In this document: in pieces, positions 1 through 10,960 of the stretch | How the letters are laid out: every line of letters starts with the position of its first letter | Position numbering within the stretch: position 1 is the stretch's first letter | Notes under the pieces: generated by a model | The model's database searches: none | The model's input: the letters and a program-made list of their open reading frames with translations, nothing else | What the model was told of the DNA's origin: nothing | Translations under genes and position numbers: made by a program | Assembly (NCBI RefSeq): GCF_004363955.1 | Contig: NZ_SNZR01000017.1 | Span: 124,001 to 188,000 of the forward strand | Direction: 5' to 3' | DNA length: 64,000 nt | Source of the DNA: Enterovirga rhinocerotis | GTDB taxonomy: Bacteria; Pseudomonadota; Alphaproteobacteria; Rhizobiales; Beijerinckiaceae

Positions 1-1550
<1,550 letters not shown>

Positions 1551-1739
1551 CGCGCGCTCCCTCACACCGGCCGCAACACTCTCCGGCGGCCGATCGTTGA
1601 GCCCATTTAGCTCGCGCCCGAACCGCTCGCCAAGTCGGGGCGAATGCGACTCTCGCCGCAAGGGCGGCCATCTGGACCCTTGCCCTGTCGCGCAGGACGG
1701 CGTCATCCTGCCGGCTGAACGGAGGCGCACCCTTCCACC

Positions 1740-2954
1740 ATGGCCACGATCGATCCGGACCGCGTCCTCGCGGACCTGCGCGAACTCGCCCGCTTCGGCG
1801 CCTACGAGACCGGCGTGCACCGCCCGACCTTCTCGCCAGACGACGTCGCCGCGCGCCACTGGTTCGTCGGCAAGCTCGAGGAAGCCGGGCTCGAAGGCGT
1901 GATCGACGGAATCGGCAGCGTCTTCGGCCTGTCGCGCGGCGATGGCCCAAAGGTGCTGACCGGCTCCCACCTCGAAAGCCAGAACCATGCGGGCTGGCTC
2001 GATGGCGCCCTCGGCATGGTCTACGGGCTCGAAGCCGCCCGGGCGATCGGGCGCGGCGTGGACGTCGCCGGCTTCTGCGACGAGGAGGGCCATTTCGGAT
2101 CCTTCATCGGCAGCCGCTCCTTCACCGGGCTCCTGGAGGAGGAGGAGATCGACGGCCTCCGCAACCGCTACGACGGCAGGCCCCTGCGCGACGCCCTCGC
2201 CGCCGCCGGCCTCGCCGGGCGTCCGCGCATGCGCGTCGAGCCGGGACGCTATCGAGGGTTCGTCGAGGCGCATATCGAGCAGGGCGACACGCTCGAGAGC
2301 GAGGCCCTTGGGATCGGCGTCGTCAGCGCCATCGTCGCCATCTGGCAGTATCGCATCGTCGCCGAAGGCGAGCAGAACCATGCCGGCACGACCTCGATGG
2401 CGCGCCGGCGGGATGCGGGCCTCGCCATCACCCGCCTTCTCGGCGAGATCGACCGCCGCTTCCCCGAATTCGCCGGCCCCCGCACCGTCTGGACCTGCGG
2501 GCGCGTGACCTTCGAGCCCGGAGCCCCCTCGATCATCCCGGGCCGCGCGGAGGCCCTGTTCCAGTTCCGCGACACCGATCCCGCCGTGCTCGATAGGCTC
2601 GACGGCGAGTTGCGCCGGCTCGTCGAGGAGGCCAATCGCGGCCATTGCCCGGTGACGCTCGACATGATCGGCCAGAGCCGGCCCGCGAAGATGAACGATC
2701 GGCTGTGCGGTCTCGTCGCCGAGGCGGCGGAGGCCCACGCGCCGGGCGGCTGGACCCGGATGCCGAGCGGGGCGGGACACGATGCCCAGTATCTCGCGCG
2801 CGTCATGCCGGCGGCGATGCTGTTCGTGCCCTCCATCGGCGGCATCAGCCACCATTGGACGGAGAACACCTCGGACGAGGACATCGTCCTCGGCGCCCGG
2901 GTCTATTGCGACGCGATCGAGCGCATCCTCGACGAGGATGCGGGCGAGCCGTGA
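1740..2954 (+). CDS. M20-family amidase / N-carbamoyl-amino-acid hydrolase
   Basis: Zinc-dependent amidohydrolase of the M20 hydantoinase/carbamoylase group (allantoate amidohydrolase, N-carbamoyl-L-amino-acid hydrolase). 404 aa, normal length. Metal-site motifs are in order: [17 protein letters not shown] (H77, D88), [14 protein letters not shown] (E115/E116), [25 protein letters not shown] in the dimerisation domain, and [11 protein letters not shown] followed by GGISHHWTE near the C terminus. The usual HLDTV motif reads HLESQ, so substrate preference cannot be read from the sequence. The ATG follows GGAGGCG at a somewhat long distance. It overlaps the next gene by 4 bp (GTGA), so the two are probably translated together. 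Confidence 0.9.
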   Translation: MATIDPDRVLADLRELARFGAYETGVHRPTFSPDDVAARHWFVGKLEEAGLEGVIDGIGSVFGLSRGDGPKVLTGSHLESQNHAGWLDGALGMVYGLEAARAIGRGVDVAGFCDEEGHFGSFIGSRSFTGLLEEEEIDGLRNRYDGRPLRDALAAAGLAGRPRMRVEPGRYRGFVEAHIEQGDTLESEALGIGVVSAIVAIWQYRIVAEGEQNHAGTTSMARRRDAGLAITRLLGEIDRRFPEFAGPRTVWTCGRVTFEPGAPSIIPGRAEALFQFRDTDPAVLDRLDGELRRLVEEANRGHCPVTLDMIGQSRPAKMNDRLCGLVAEAAEAHAPGGWTRMPSGAGHDAQYLARVMPAAMLFVPSIGGISHHWTENTSDEDIVLGARVYCDAIERILDEDAGEP

Positions 2955-3367
2955 CCGCCCGGCCCGGCGGGACGGACGATGCCGTGATCCTCTATGACGG
3001 GGTCTGCGTCCTGTGTTCGGGCCTCCTGCGCTTCGTGGCGCGGCGGGATGCGGCCCGGCTCTTCCGCTTCACCTCGATCCAGTCGCCCTATGGCCGCGCC
3101 CTCGCGCAGTCTCTCGGCATCGATCCCGACGAGCCCGACACCAATGCCCTCGTGCTCGGCGCCCGGGCCTACCGGAGGTCCGATGCCGCGATCGAGGTGC
3201 TGTCGCACCTGCCGCATTGGGGCTGGGTGCGGATGCTGCGGGTGGTGCCGCGCCCGATCCGGGACGCCGCCTACGGCGTCGTCGCGCGCAACCGCTACCG
3301 CCTCTTCGGCCGTCACCAGACCTGCGATCTCGGCGGCGCCGAGCTTCAGGATCGGATTCTGTCCTAG
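2951..3367 (+). CDS. DUF393 (DCC family) thiol-disulfide oxidoreductase-like protein
   Basis: Small 138-aa protein of the DUF393/DCC family. The family signature [14 protein letters not shown], a D-G-x-C-x-x-C motif, lies near the N terminus and gives two cysteines suited to thiol-disulfide chemistry. The C-terminal part has the family's RYRLFGR segment. The GTG start at 2951 overlaps the M20 amidase stop (GTGA), so this start is favoured over upstream in-frame starts that lie inside the amidase. Substrate and partner are unknown. It ends 1 bp before the convergent LysR gene. Confidence 0.8.
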   Translation: MTARPGGTDDAVILYDGVCVLCSGLLRFVARRDAARLFRFTSIQSPYGRALAQSLGIDPDEPDTNALVLGARAYRRSDAAIEVLSHLPHWGWVRMLRVVPRPIRDAAYGVVARNRYRLFGRHQTCDLGGAELQDRILS

Positions 3368-3368
3368 T

Positions 3369-4298
3369 TCAGCCCGCCGCCTGGCCGCGGAGCGCCGGCG
3401 CCGGTGCCGGCACCGCCTGCATCCGCAGGAGATCGACGAGCAGCCGCGAGGTCGGGGCGAGATCCCGATAGCTGCGCAGGCAGATGGTGAGATCGCGCAC
3501 CGCCCAGGAATCGGTGAGGGTGACGACGCGGATATCGGAGGATTTCTGCGCGAGCCGGGCGGTCGTCTCGGGCACGATGCCGATCCCCACCCCGGCCTCG
3601 ACCATGCGGCAGACGGCGTCGAAGCTGCGGAGCTGGACGCGCAGCCGCAGCGGGCGGCCCGCCCGCGCGGCCTTGACGGCGAGGAAGCGCTGGAGCGCGC
3701 TGGCCCGGTCGAGCCCGACGAAATCCATCCCCATCACCTCCGAGAAGGCGACCGAACGGCGCGCGGCAAGGGAATGGCCCGAGGCGACGACGACGACGAA
3801 CCGGTCGGACCGGAACGGATAGGTCTCGAGCCCCGCCGTCTCGACCGTCCCCGCGACGACGCCGATCTCGGCGACTCCCTCCGCGACGAGGCCGACGATC
3901 TCGTCCGACAGCCGCTCTTCGAGATCGACCGAGATGTTGGGATGGCGCGTCAGGAAGGTCCCGAGCACGTCCGGCAGGAAGCCCGTCAGGGCGTTCGTGT
4001 TCGACAGGATCTTGATCTCGCCGGCGAGGCCGCCGGCGAAGGCGCCGAGATCCTCGCGCAGCTTCTCGGCCTGGCCGAGCATGGTCCGCGCATGGGTGAG
4101 AAGCGTGCGGCCGGCGGCCGTGGGCGTGACCCCGAGCCGGCTCCGGATCAGGAGCTTGGCTCCGATCCCGTCCTCCATCGAACGGATGCGGGTCGATGCC
4201 GCCGCCAGCGCCAGATGGGCCCGCTCGGCCCCGCGCGTGATCGATCCCGCCTCGACGACGTGACGGAACAGGCTCAAATCAACGAGATCGAAGTGCAT
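3369..4298 (-). CDS. LysR-family transcriptional regulator
   Basis: 309-aa LysR-type regulator. The N-terminal winged helix-turn-helix (about residues 5-65) includes LFRHVVEAGSITRGAERAHL and TPTAAGRTLLTHA. The remainder is the periplasmic-binding-protein-like effector domain. It is transcribed divergently from the SLC13-like permease gene, the classical arrangement in which a LysR protein controls its neighbour and its own synthesis from a shared intergenic region. The effector is unknown. It could also control an unlinked gene. Confidence 0.9.
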   Translation of the reverse strand: MHFDLVDLSLFRHVVEAGSITRGAERAHLALAAASTRIRSMEDGIGAKLLIRSRLGVTPTAAGRTLLTHARTMLGQAEKLREDLGAFAGGLAGEIKILSNTNALTGFLPDVLGTFLTRHPNISVDLEERLSDEIVGLVAEGVAEIGVVAGTVETAGLETYPFRSDRFVVVVASGHSLAARRSVAFSEVMGMDFVGLDRASALQRFLAVKAARAGRPLRLRVQLRSFDAVCRMVEAGVGIGIVPETTARLAQKSSDIRVVTLTDSWAVRDLTICLRSYRDLAPTSRLLVDLLRMQAVPAPAPALRGQAAG

Positions 4299-4589
4299 GA
4301 CGCACTCTCCGGCGCGGGATCAGCCTGCGCCCGATTGTTTTCCCAGGTGTTGCGTCGCGCGGCGGCTCCGACGGTTCATCGATTTTTTCTCCCGGCGACC
4401 GATCCTTCGCGAACGGCGAAGGCATACTAGTCGAATTCCAAATTGCGTTAGGGGAGAAGAGAGTTCATTCCCTTCGCAGATGGCGAATTGTCGAAAATAC
4501 CCGTGCGGACCGGCGGCGCAACCTCGCGCGCAGGCGCGGCGGCATTTCGCCGAGATTGCGTCGGGACCCCGGCAGGAAGCGGTCCCGAC
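4299..4589. promoter_or_regulatory. Divergent LysR/permease control region
   Basis: This 291-bp non-coding stretch separates the LysR gene from the permease and must hold both promoters. The part near 4375-4460 is visibly richer in A and T than its surroundings (for example ATTTTTTCTC and CATACTAGTCGAATTCC), as expected for a promoter or operator. I could not place a specific T-N11-A LysR box with confidence. Confidence 0.4.
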
Positions 4590-5876
4590 ATGCTGACCGC
4601 CTCGGCCATCGCTGCGATCTGCATCGTCCTGTGGGCGACGGCCCTCCTGCCGGAGATCGTCACGACGCTCGGCTTCTTCGCCGCGGCGACCCTGACGGGC
4701 GTCGCGAAGCCGGCGACGATCTTCTCCGGCTTCGCCTCCTCGGCCTTCTGGCTGGTGCTGTCGGGGATGATCGTCGGCGTCGCGATGGTCAGGACGGGGC
4801 TCGGCGCCCGTCTCGCGCGGATGCTCGCGCGGCCGCTATCGCGCTCCTATCCGCTCCTGATCGGCGGCCTCGTGACACTGTCCTTCCTCCTGGCCTTCGT
4901 GATGCCGTCCAATCTCGGCCGGATCGCGCTGCTCGTGCCGATCGTGCTGGCGCTCGCCGACGAACTGGGGCTCGAGGCGGGGCGGCCCGGCAGGATCGGG
5001 GCCGTCCTCGCCGTCGGCGTCGCGACCCCGATCCTCTCCGCCGCGATCCTGCCGGCCAACGTCCCCAATCTCGTGATGGCGGGCGCCGCGGAGACGGTGC
5101 ACGGCATCCATCTCTCGTACCTGCCCTACCTCCTGCTCCACGCCCCCGTCCTCGCGCTGGTGAAGGGGCTCGTCCTGATCGCCTGCATCTGCCTCCTCTT
5201 TCCGGACCGGCTCTCCCGGACGGCTCCGGCCGCCGGCGGCGCGCCCGCAGCGATGTCGGCCGAGGAGAAGCGCCTTTCGGTCGTTCTCGCCGCGACCCTG
5301 GCGCTCTGGGTCACGGACAGTCTCCACGGCATCCAGCCGGCCTGGATCGGCCTCGGGGCGGCCGTGATCTGCATGTTGCCGCGGGTCGGCGTCCTGCCGG
5401 CGGAGGCCTTTGCCACGATCAGCCTTCGCACCTGCTTCTACATCGCGGCGATCCTCGGCGTGGTCGCGGTCCTGGTCGAAACGGGGGCCGGCGCGTCCTT
5501 GGGCCGGGCGCTCATCGCGATCGCTCCGTTCGAGCCGGGCGCGACGGCCCGCAACTTCGCGACCCTCGTCGGCATCGCCGCGGCGCTGACCCTCGCCACC
5601 ACGGCGAACGGGGCACCCGCCCTCTACACGGCGCTCGCAGGCGATCTCTCCGCCGCAAGCGGCTTCGGCCTCACCGACGTCCTCATGGCGCAGGTGATCG
5701 GCTTTTCCACCGTGTTCCTGCCCTACCAGGCTCCGCCCATCTTCGTCGCCGCCGAGCTCGGCGGCGTGCGGATCGCATCCGCCGCACGGCTCACGATCCC
5801 GTTCGGCATCGCCTCGCTGCTGATCGTGGCGCCGCTCGCCTATGGCTGGTGGCGGCTTCTCGGGAGGCTGCCGTGA
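4590..5876 (+). CDS. SLC13/anion-permease-like membrane transporter
   Basis: Polytopic inner-membrane protein with about 11 hydrophobic segments, resembling SLC13-type (citrate/sulfate/dicarboxylate) and ArsB/CitMHS-like permeases. The conserved-looking loop [16 protein letters not shown] and the later [10 protein letters not shown] and [16 protein letters not shown] segments are consistent with a two-repeat anion symporter fold. I chose the ATG at 4590 (428 aa) because GGAAG lies about 10 nt upstream and the first helix starts directly. An in-frame TTG at 4488 would add 34 hydrophilic residues. Probably regulated by the divergent LysR protein. The substrate is not predictable. Confidence 0.75.
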   Translation: MLTASAIAAICIVLWATALLPEIVTTLGFFAAATLTGVAKPATIFSGFASSAFWLVLSGMIVGVAMVRTGLGARLARMLARPLSRSYPLLIGGLVTLSFLLAFVMPSNLGRIALLVPIVLALADELGLEAGRPGRIGAVLAVGVATPILSAAILPANVPNLVMAGAAETVHGIHLSYLPYLLLHAPVLALVKGLVLIACICLLFPDRLSRTAPAAGGAPAAMSAEEKRLSVVLAATLALWVTDSLHGIQPAWIGLGAAVICMLPRVGVLPAEAFATISLRTCFYIAAILGVVAVLVETGAGASLGRALIAIAPFEPGATARNFATLVGIAAALTLATTANGAPALYTALAGDLSAASGFGLTDVLMAQVIGFSTVFLPYQAPPIFVAAELGGVRIASAARLTIPFGIASLLIVAPLAYGWWRLLGRLP

Positions 5877-5976
5877 CGGTCAGGGCACCTCTGCAACAAG
5901 GCGCGTTGCCGCAGCGCGGTCGACGAGCTAGGAACCGTTCCAAACAATCCCTCCCGCCCGCTTACCGGAGCGCCTG

Positions 5977-6375
5977 ATGGCCGACGCCAAGGCTCAAGCC
6001 GCACGACCCCTTTCGCCGCATCTGCAGGTCTATCGCTGGACCTGGACCATGGCGATGTCGATCTTCCACCGCGCCACCGGCTGCGCGCTCTATTTCGGGA
6101 CGGCTCTCGTCGCGATCTGGCTGCTGGCCCTGGCTTCGGGCCCGGCCGCCTACGACCGCGTGTCGTGGTTCTTCGGCTCGCCGATCGGGCTGCTCGTCAT
6201 GTTCGGCTACACCTGGGCGCTGATGCACCACATGCTCGGCGGCATCCGGCATCTGATCTGGGACACCGGACGCGGCTTCGAATTCGAGACCCGCATGCGG
6301 ATGGCCAAGATGACGCTCGTCCTGTCCCCCATCGTCACGGTCGCCCTGTGGGTGATCGCGCTCGTGATGCGCTGA
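5977..6375 (+). CDS. sdhC: succinate dehydrogenase cytochrome b556 subunit
   Basis: 132-aa membrane anchor of respiratory complex II, which binds heme b and ubiquinone together with SdhD. Family motifs RPLSPHLQVYR (about residues 10-20) and SIFHRATG precede three transmembrane helices. MHHMLGGIRHLIWD carries the heme-ligand histidine region. The start follows CGGAG about 7 nt upstream. First gene of the sdh operon, 10 bp before sdhD. Confidence 0.96.
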   Translation: MADAKAQAARPLSPHLQVYRWTWTMAMSIFHRATGCALYFGTALVAIWLLALASGPAAYDRVSWFFGSPIGLLVMFGYTWALMHHMLGGIRHLIWDTGRGFEFETRMRMAKMTLVLSPIVTVALWVIALVMR

Positions 6376-6385
6376 GGAGGGCGTC

Positions 6386-6796
6386 ATGGCCGATACGAAA
6401 CCCCGCTCCATCCGTACCGATCGCTCCCGCGTCCGCGGCCTCGGGGCCGCTCACCACGGCGTCGAGCACTGGTGGGCCGCGCGCGTCACCGCGATCGCCA
6501 ACATCCTGCTCGGATTCTGCTTCATCATCATCATGGCGAGCGCAGCCGGCCGGCCCTGGCCCGAGGCGGTGCTGATCGTCTCGCATCCCGTCGTCGCGGT
6601 GCTGCTCGCCCTGCTCGTCGTCTCCGTGACCTATCACATGCGCCTCGGCCTGCAGGTCGTCATCGAGGACTACGTCCATGACGAGGGCCTGAAGCTCGCC
6701 GCCAATCTCGCCAACACCTTCTTCGCGGTGCTGATCGCCGGCATCTGCCTCTTCGCGATCGTCAAGGTCAGCCTCCTCCGCGCGCTGCCGCTCTAA
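6386..6796 (+). CDS. sdhD: succinate dehydrogenase membrane anchor subunit
   Basis: 136-aa hydrophobic anchor of complex II with three predicted helices. The N-terminal GLGAAHHGVEHWW, the TYHMRLGLQVVIEDY segment (heme/quinone side) and the C-terminal helix match alphaproteobacterial SdhD. GAGGAGG precedes the ATG by 5-6 nt. It lies between sdhC and sdhA, 12 bp upstream of sdhA. Confidence 0.95.
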   Translation: MADTKPRSIRTDRSRVRGLGAAHHGVEHWWAARVTAIANILLGFCFIIIMASAAGRPWPEAVLIVSHPVVAVLLALLVVSVTYHMRLGLQVVIEDYVHDEGLKLAANLANTFFAVLIAGICLFAIVKVSLLRALPL

Positions 6797-6808
6797 AGGA
6801 CCCGCCCG

Positions 6809-8662
6809 ATGGCCACCAACGGAACCGCGCCGAACGGCGCCAACGGGGCCGCCGCTCCGAAGATCAACGGCGACGCCTACCCGATCATCGACCATTCCTT
6901 CGACGTGATCATCGTCGGTGCCGGCGGCGCCGGGCTGCGCGCCACGGTCGGCTGCTCCGAGGCGGGGCTGCGCACCGCCTGCATCACGAAGGTCTTCCCG
7001 ACCCGCTCGCACACCGTCGCCGCCCAGGGCGGCGTCGCCGCCTCGCTCGGCAATATGGGCGAGGACAAGTGGCAATGGCACATGTACGACACCGTGAAGG
7101 GGTCGGACTGGCTCGGGGACCAGGACGCGATCGAATACCTCGTCCGCAACGCGCCGGCCGCCGTCTACGAGCTCGAGCATTGGGGCGTGCCCTTCTCGCG
7201 CACCGATGACGGACGCATCTATCAGCGCCCCTTCGGCGGCATGACCACGAATTTCGGCAACGGCCCGGCGGCGCAGCGCACCTGCGCGGCCGCCGACCGG
7301 ACCGGCCACGCCATGCTGCACACGCTCTACGGCCAGGCCGTGCGGCACCAGACGAACTTCTTCATCGAATACTTCGCCCTCGACCTCATCATGGACGAGG
7401 AAGGGCGCTGCCGCGGCGTCGTCGCCATGGACATGGCGACCGGCCAGATCCACCGCTTCCGCGCCGCGATGACCATCCTCGCGACGGGCGGCTACGGCCG
7501 GGCCTATTTCTCGGCGACCTCCGCCCATACCTGCACCGGCGACGGCAACGCCATGGTGCTGCGGGCCGGGCTGCCGCTCCAGGACATGGAGTTCGTGCAG
7601 TTCCACCCGACCGGCATCTACGGCGCGGGCTGCCTCATCACGGAAGGCGCGCGCGGCGAGGGCGGCTACCTCACCAACGGCGAAGGCGAGCGCTTCATGG
7701 AGCGCTACGCCCCCTCGGCGAAGGACCTCGCCTCGCGCGACGTCGTCTCACGCTCGATGACGATGGAGATCCGCGCCGGCCGCGGCGTCGGCAAGGACAA
7801 GGACCACATCTTCCTGCATCTCGACCATCTCGACCCGAAGATCCTGCACGAGCGACTGCCCGGCATCTCGGAGAGCGCGAAGATCTTCGCAGGCGTCGAC
7901 GTCACCAAGGAGCCGATCCCGGTCCTGCCGACCGTCCACTACAACATGGGCGGCATCCAGACGAACTATCACGGCGAGGTCGTCACGCTGAAGGGCGGCA
8001 ACCCCGACCAGATCGTGCCCGGCCTGATGGCCCTCGGCGAGGCGGCCTGCGTCTCGGTCCACGGAGCGAACCGGCTCGGCTCGAACTCGCTCATCGACCT
8101 CGTGGTCTTCGGCCGCGCCGCCGGCCTGCGCTGCGCCGAGATCGTCGAGAAGGGCGCGCGCCTGCCCGAACTGCCGAAGGACTCGGCGGATCTCGCCCTC
8201 TCGCGGCTCGACAAGGCCCGCTATGCGAATGGCGGCACGCCGACGGCGGTCCTGCGCGACCAGATGCAGCGCACGATGCAGAACAACTGCGCCGTCTTCC
8301 GTACCGGCGAGGTGCTGGAAGAAGGCAGGAAGCTCATCGGCGATGTCTGGCGCGGCAAGGAGGATATCGGCGTCACCGACCGCTCGCTGGTGTGGAACTC
8401 CGACCTGATCGAGACGCTGGAATTCGACAACCTGATCGTCCAGGCGGTCGTCACCATGAACAGCGCCGCCAACCGCACCGAGAGCCGCGGCGCCCATGCC
8501 CGCGAGGACTTCCCCGACCGCGACGACCAGGAGTGGATGAAGCACACCCTCGCCTGGGTCGACGAGGACAAGCACGAGGTGAACATCGACTACCGCCCGG
8601 TGCACACCTACACGATGTCCAACGACATCGCGTATATCGAGCCGAAGGCGCGGGTTTACTAA
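6809..8662 (+). CDS. sdhA: succinate dehydrogenase flavoprotein subunit
   Basis: 617-aa FAD subunit of complex II, oxidising succinate to fumarate. The dinucleotide fold [13 protein letters not shown] is at residues 33-45. [10 protein letters not shown] contains H68, the histidine expected to bind FAD covalently. [10 protein letters not shown] and [10 protein letters not shown] form the dicarboxylate site. The conserved C terminus [18 protein letters not shown] is intact. The leader of about 27 residues before the fold is rich in Asn, Gly and Ala. Unlike in many alphaproteobacteria, sdhB does not follow directly: four small genes intervene. Confidence 0.98.
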   Translation: MATNGTAPNGANGAAAPKINGDAYPIIDHSFDVIIVGAGGAGLRATVGCSEAGLRTACITKVFPTRSHTVAAQGGVAASLGNMGEDKWQWHMYDTVKGSDWLGDQDAIEYLVRNAPAAVYELEHWGVPFSRTDDGRIYQRPFGGMTTNFGNGPAAQRTCAAADRTGHAMLHTLYGQAVRHQTNFFIEYFALDLIMDEEGRCRGVVAMDMATGQIHRFRAAMTILATGGYGRAYFSATSAHTCTGDGNAMVLRAGLPLQDMEFVQFHPTGIYGAGCLITEGARGEGGYLTNGEGERFMERYAPSAKDLASRDVVSRSMTMEIRAGRGVGKDKDHIFLHLDHLDPKILHERLPGISESAKIFAGVDVTKEPIPVLPTVHYNMGGIQTNYHGEVVTLKGGNPDQIVPGLMALGEAACVSVHGANRLGSNSLIDLVVFGRAAGLRCAEIVEKGARLPELPKDSADLALSRLDKARYANGGTPTAVLRDQMQRTMQNNCAVFRTGEVLEEGRKLIGDVWRGKEDIGVTDRSLVWNSDLIETLEFDNLIVQAVVTMNSAANRTESRGAHAREDFPDRDDQEWMKHTLAWVDEDKHEVNIDYRPVHTYTMSNDIAYIEPKARVY

Positions 8663-8686
8663 GCGACGGTGCCGCGTGCTGCGACG

Positions 8687-8905
8687 ATGATTGAAACGTC
8701 GAAGTCCGTTCTAGCGGCGATCGCCCTCGTGGCGGCCGCGACATCGGCCGCCCGGGCGGCCGAATGCCCGGACCTGCTCGCGCGCGGCGCGAAGGTCGCG
8801 GACAGCTACGTCATGGATTTCGGCGCGAACGACACGTTGTACGTCTATGTCATGCGGCTGCCGGGAGGGTCCGTCGAGACCTGCACCAGCCGCAAGAAAC
8901 TGTGA
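8687..8905 (+). CDS. small secreted protein of unknown function
   Basis: 72-residue ORF starting at the ATG at 8687 (an in-frame GTG at 8669 would add 6 residues). The N-terminal 24 residues form a signal peptide (IAAIALVAAATSAARAA followed by ECPD). The mature part of about 48 residues has two cysteines that could pair. No family recognised. It lies 24 bp after sdhA in the sdh operon, without a strong ribosome binding site. Real coding is supported by the signal peptide and the operon position. Confidence 0.55.
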   Translation: MIETSKSVLAAIALVAAATSAARAAECPDLLARGAKVADSYVMDFGANDTLYVYVMRLPGGSVETCTSRKKL

Positions 8906-8931
8906 TCGCCTCATGAGCCCGGCGACGATCC

Positions 8932-9423
8932 ATGCGCTTCCTCCTCCTTCTCCTCCTCGCGGCCGTCACCGCTCTCGCGGTGCCGTATGTGCTGCACGAG
9001 GCGCGCTCGGAGCTGTTCCCGCCCGGCACGGACGTGATGCGGGCCTTTCAGGATGCGCGCGAGATCGCCGGCCATCTCATCGAAGCCCTGCGCACTGGGG
9101 AGGAGCCGCCGGTCTCCCAGCCTCTCTTCGAGGAGGCTCGGCTCTGGTCGACCGGTGCCGTGATGGCTGTCGCGGCGTGCTGGTTCCAGGGCTACGTCTT
9201 CGGCGGGATCGTCGGGCTGATCCTGATGAACGTCCGGCCGGTGACGCTGGGCTTGCTCGGCATCCTGTTCCTCTTCGGCGTGTTTTCCTGCACCGGCGTT
9301 CAGGTCACGCACGATTTCTCGGCCGAGACGGTCTCCGTGATCCGTCAGTTCGCCGCCCTTCAGCTCGCCGCCGCCCTCGCCGGCTTCCTGACGGCCCGCG
9401 GCTTCCGGCGCACGACGATATGA
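8932..9423 (+). CDS. membrane protein of unknown function
   Basis: 163-aa protein with an N-terminal hydrophobic segment (FLLLLLLAAVTALAVPYV), a soluble stretch of about 50 residues rich in charged residues, and three further hydrophobic segments near residues 75-95, 100-120 and 140-157. No family recognised. It sits inside the sdhA-sdhB interval, ending just before the DUF433 gene. A role in complex II assembly is conceivable but nothing in the sequence shows it. Confidence 0.6.
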   Translation: MRFLLLLLLAAVTALAVPYVLHEARSELFPPGTDVMRAFQDAREIAGHLIEALRTGEEPPVSQPLFEEARLWSTGAVMAVAACWFQGYVFGGIVGLILMNVRPVTLGLLGILFLFGVFSCTGVQVTHDFSAETVSVIRQFAALQLAAALAGFLTARGFRRTTI

Positions 9424-9448
9424 TAGGATGGCGGCGGAGGGACGTGAG

Positions 9449-9694
9449 ATGACACGCAGCTTCGTGGGCTTCCCCCGCATCACGGTCGATCCCGAGACCA
9501 TGGCCGGCAAACCCTGCATCCGGGGAATGCGCGTCACGGTCGGGATGATCCTCGGCAACCTCGGCGAGGGAGTGACGATCGAGCGCCTGCTCGACCTGTA
9601 TCCGTATCTCGAGCGGGAGGACATCCTGGAATCGCTGAGCTTTGCGGCGCGGCTGGCATCCCGGGACGAAACCGTCCTCGACCACGCGGCATGA
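9449..9694 (+). CDS. DUF433 antitoxin-like protein
   Basis: 81-aa DUF433 protein, the usual partner of DUF5615 PIN-like toxins. The family pattern ITVDPETMAGKPCIRGMRVT is followed by a helix-turn-helix-like part (MILGNLGEGVTIERLLDLYP) and EREDILESLSFAAR. I chose the ATG at 9449 because GGAGGGAC ends about 6-8 nt upstream. The ATG at 9428 would add 7 residues without a good ribosome binding site. It overlaps the toxin gene by 4 bp (ATGA), typical of coupled antitoxin-toxin pairs. Confidence 0.82.
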   Translation: MTRSFVGFPRITVDPETMAGKPCIRGMRVTVGMILGNLGEGVTIERLLDLYPYLEREDILESLSFAARLASRDETVLDHAA

Positions 9695-10083
9695 GGTTCG
9701 TGGTCGACATGAATCTCTCCCCAGTCTGGACCGACGTGCTGAGATCCGACGGTCATGACGCCGTCCATTGGCAGGACCTCGGTCCACGCCATGCTCGCGA
9801 CGAAGAGATCTTGACGCGCGCGGGCGAGGACAGCCGCGTCATCCTGACGGCCGACCTGGATTTCGGCGAGGCCGTCGTGAGAGGGCGATTGACCGCTCCA
9901 TCGGTCGTTCAGCTGCGCTGCGGCAATGTCGACCCCGCGGAGGTTGGCCAGGCGGTTCTCGCGGCCCTCCGCGAGGCTGGCGGAGCGCTCGCCGGCGGTG
10001 CCGTCCTCACGATCGACAAGGACCGTTCCCGGATGCGGCGCGGTCAGCAATCCACTTCATCGACGGACCCATCTGATGGCTGA
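9691..10083 (+). CDS. DUF5615 PIN-like toxin
   Basis: 130-aa DUF5615 (Mut7-C/PIN-like) protein, presumed ribonuclease toxin of the DUF433 pair. [11 protein letters not shown] carries the first acidic residue (D6). [18 protein letters not shown] and [14 protein letters not shown] are the remaining family blocks with the acidic cluster. The last ~20 residues are Ser/Arg-rich and atypical, because the 3' end runs 8 bp into the start of sdhB. Toxin translation is therefore physically linked to sdhB translation. Activity is inferred from the family. Confidence 0.8.
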   Translation: MRFVVDMNLSPVWTDVLRSDGHDAVHWQDLGPRHARDEEILTRAGEDSRVILTADLDFGEAVVRGRLTAPSVVQLRCGNVDPAEVGQAVLAALREAGGALAGGAVLTIDKDRSRMRRGQQSTSSTDPSDG

Positions 10084-10858
10084 ATTCACCCTCCCGAAGA
10101 ACTCCCGCTACAGCGAGGGCAAGTCCTGGCCGAAGCCCGAGGGGGCCAAGCGCATCACGGAGTTCCGCATCTATCGCTGGAACCCAGATGACGGGAAGAA
10201 CCCGCAGATCGACACCTATTTCGTCGACCGCGACGATTGCGGGCCGATGGTGCTCGACGCCCTGCTCTGGATCAAGAACAAGGTCGATCCGACGCTGACC
10301 CTGCGTCGCTCCTGCCGCGAGGGCATCTGCGGCTCCTGCGCCATGAACATCCAGGGCCAGAACACGCTCGCCTGCACGCTCGGCATCGACGAATGCAAGG
10401 GCGACGTCGTGAAGATCTATCCGCTGCCGCATATGCCGGTGGTGAAGGATCTCGTGCCGGACCTGACGACCTTCTACGCGCAGCACGCCTCGATAGAGCC
10501 CTGGCTGCACACCGACACGCCCGCGCCCGGCACCGAATGGCGGCAGACGCCGCAGGACCGCTCGAAGCTCGACGGGCTCTACGAGTGCATCCTGTGCGCC
10601 TGCTGCACGACCTCCTGCCCGAGCTATTGGTGGAACGGCGACCGCTTCCTCGGCCCGGCCGCCCTTCTCCAGGCCTATCGCTGGCTGAACGACAGCCGCG
10701 ACGAGGCCACCGGCGACCGGCTCGACAACCTGCACGATCCCTTCCGGCTCTATCGCTGCCACACGATCATGAACTGCGCCAATGCCTGCCCGAAGGGCCT
10801 GAACCCCGCCAAGGCCATCGCCGAGATCAAGAAGATGATGGTGCAGCGGGCGATCTAG
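10076..10858 (+). CDS. sdhB: succinate dehydrogenase iron-sulfur subunit
   Basis: 260-aa Fe-S subunit carrying electrons from FAD to quinone. The [2Fe-2S] cysteines C80, C85, C88 and C100 lie in [16 protein letters not shown]...LAC. The [4Fe-4S] and [3Fe-4S] cysteines are in [16 protein letters not shown] and [17 protein letters not shown]. The ATG has only a weak upstream GGAC and lies within the last codons of the DUF5615 toxin gene, so expression may depend on reinitiation from that gene. A 7-bp hairpin follows the stop. Confidence 0.97.
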   Translation: MAEFTLPKNSRYSEGKSWPKPEGAKRITEFRIYRWNPDDGKNPQIDTYFVDRDDCGPMVLDALLWIKNKVDPTLTLRRSCREGICGSCAMNIQGQNTLACTLGIDECKGDVVKIYPLPHMPVVKDLVPDLTTFYAQHASIEPWLHTDTPAPGTEWRQTPQDRSKLDGLYECILCACCTTSCPSYWWNGDRFLGPAALLQAYRWLNDSRDEATGDRLDNLHDPFRLYRCHTIMNCANACPKGLNPAKAIAEIKKMMVQRAI

Positions 10859-10877
10859 CCGCCAAAGCCGTTGGCGG
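10859..10877 (+). terminator. hairpin after sdhB
   Basis: Perfect 7-bp inverted repeat CCGCCAA / TTGGCGG with a 5-nt loop, starting immediately after the sdhB stop codon. There is no T-run, so this is either a weak terminator or an mRNA 3'-end stabiliser. Confidence 0.5.
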
Positions 10878-10960
10878 GCTGCGGGACGGCACAGGACGGT
10901 GTCGTCGCCGCGGCGACCCGGAGACTTCAAATTCCCGCCGGAATCTGATCGAAGGCGGCT

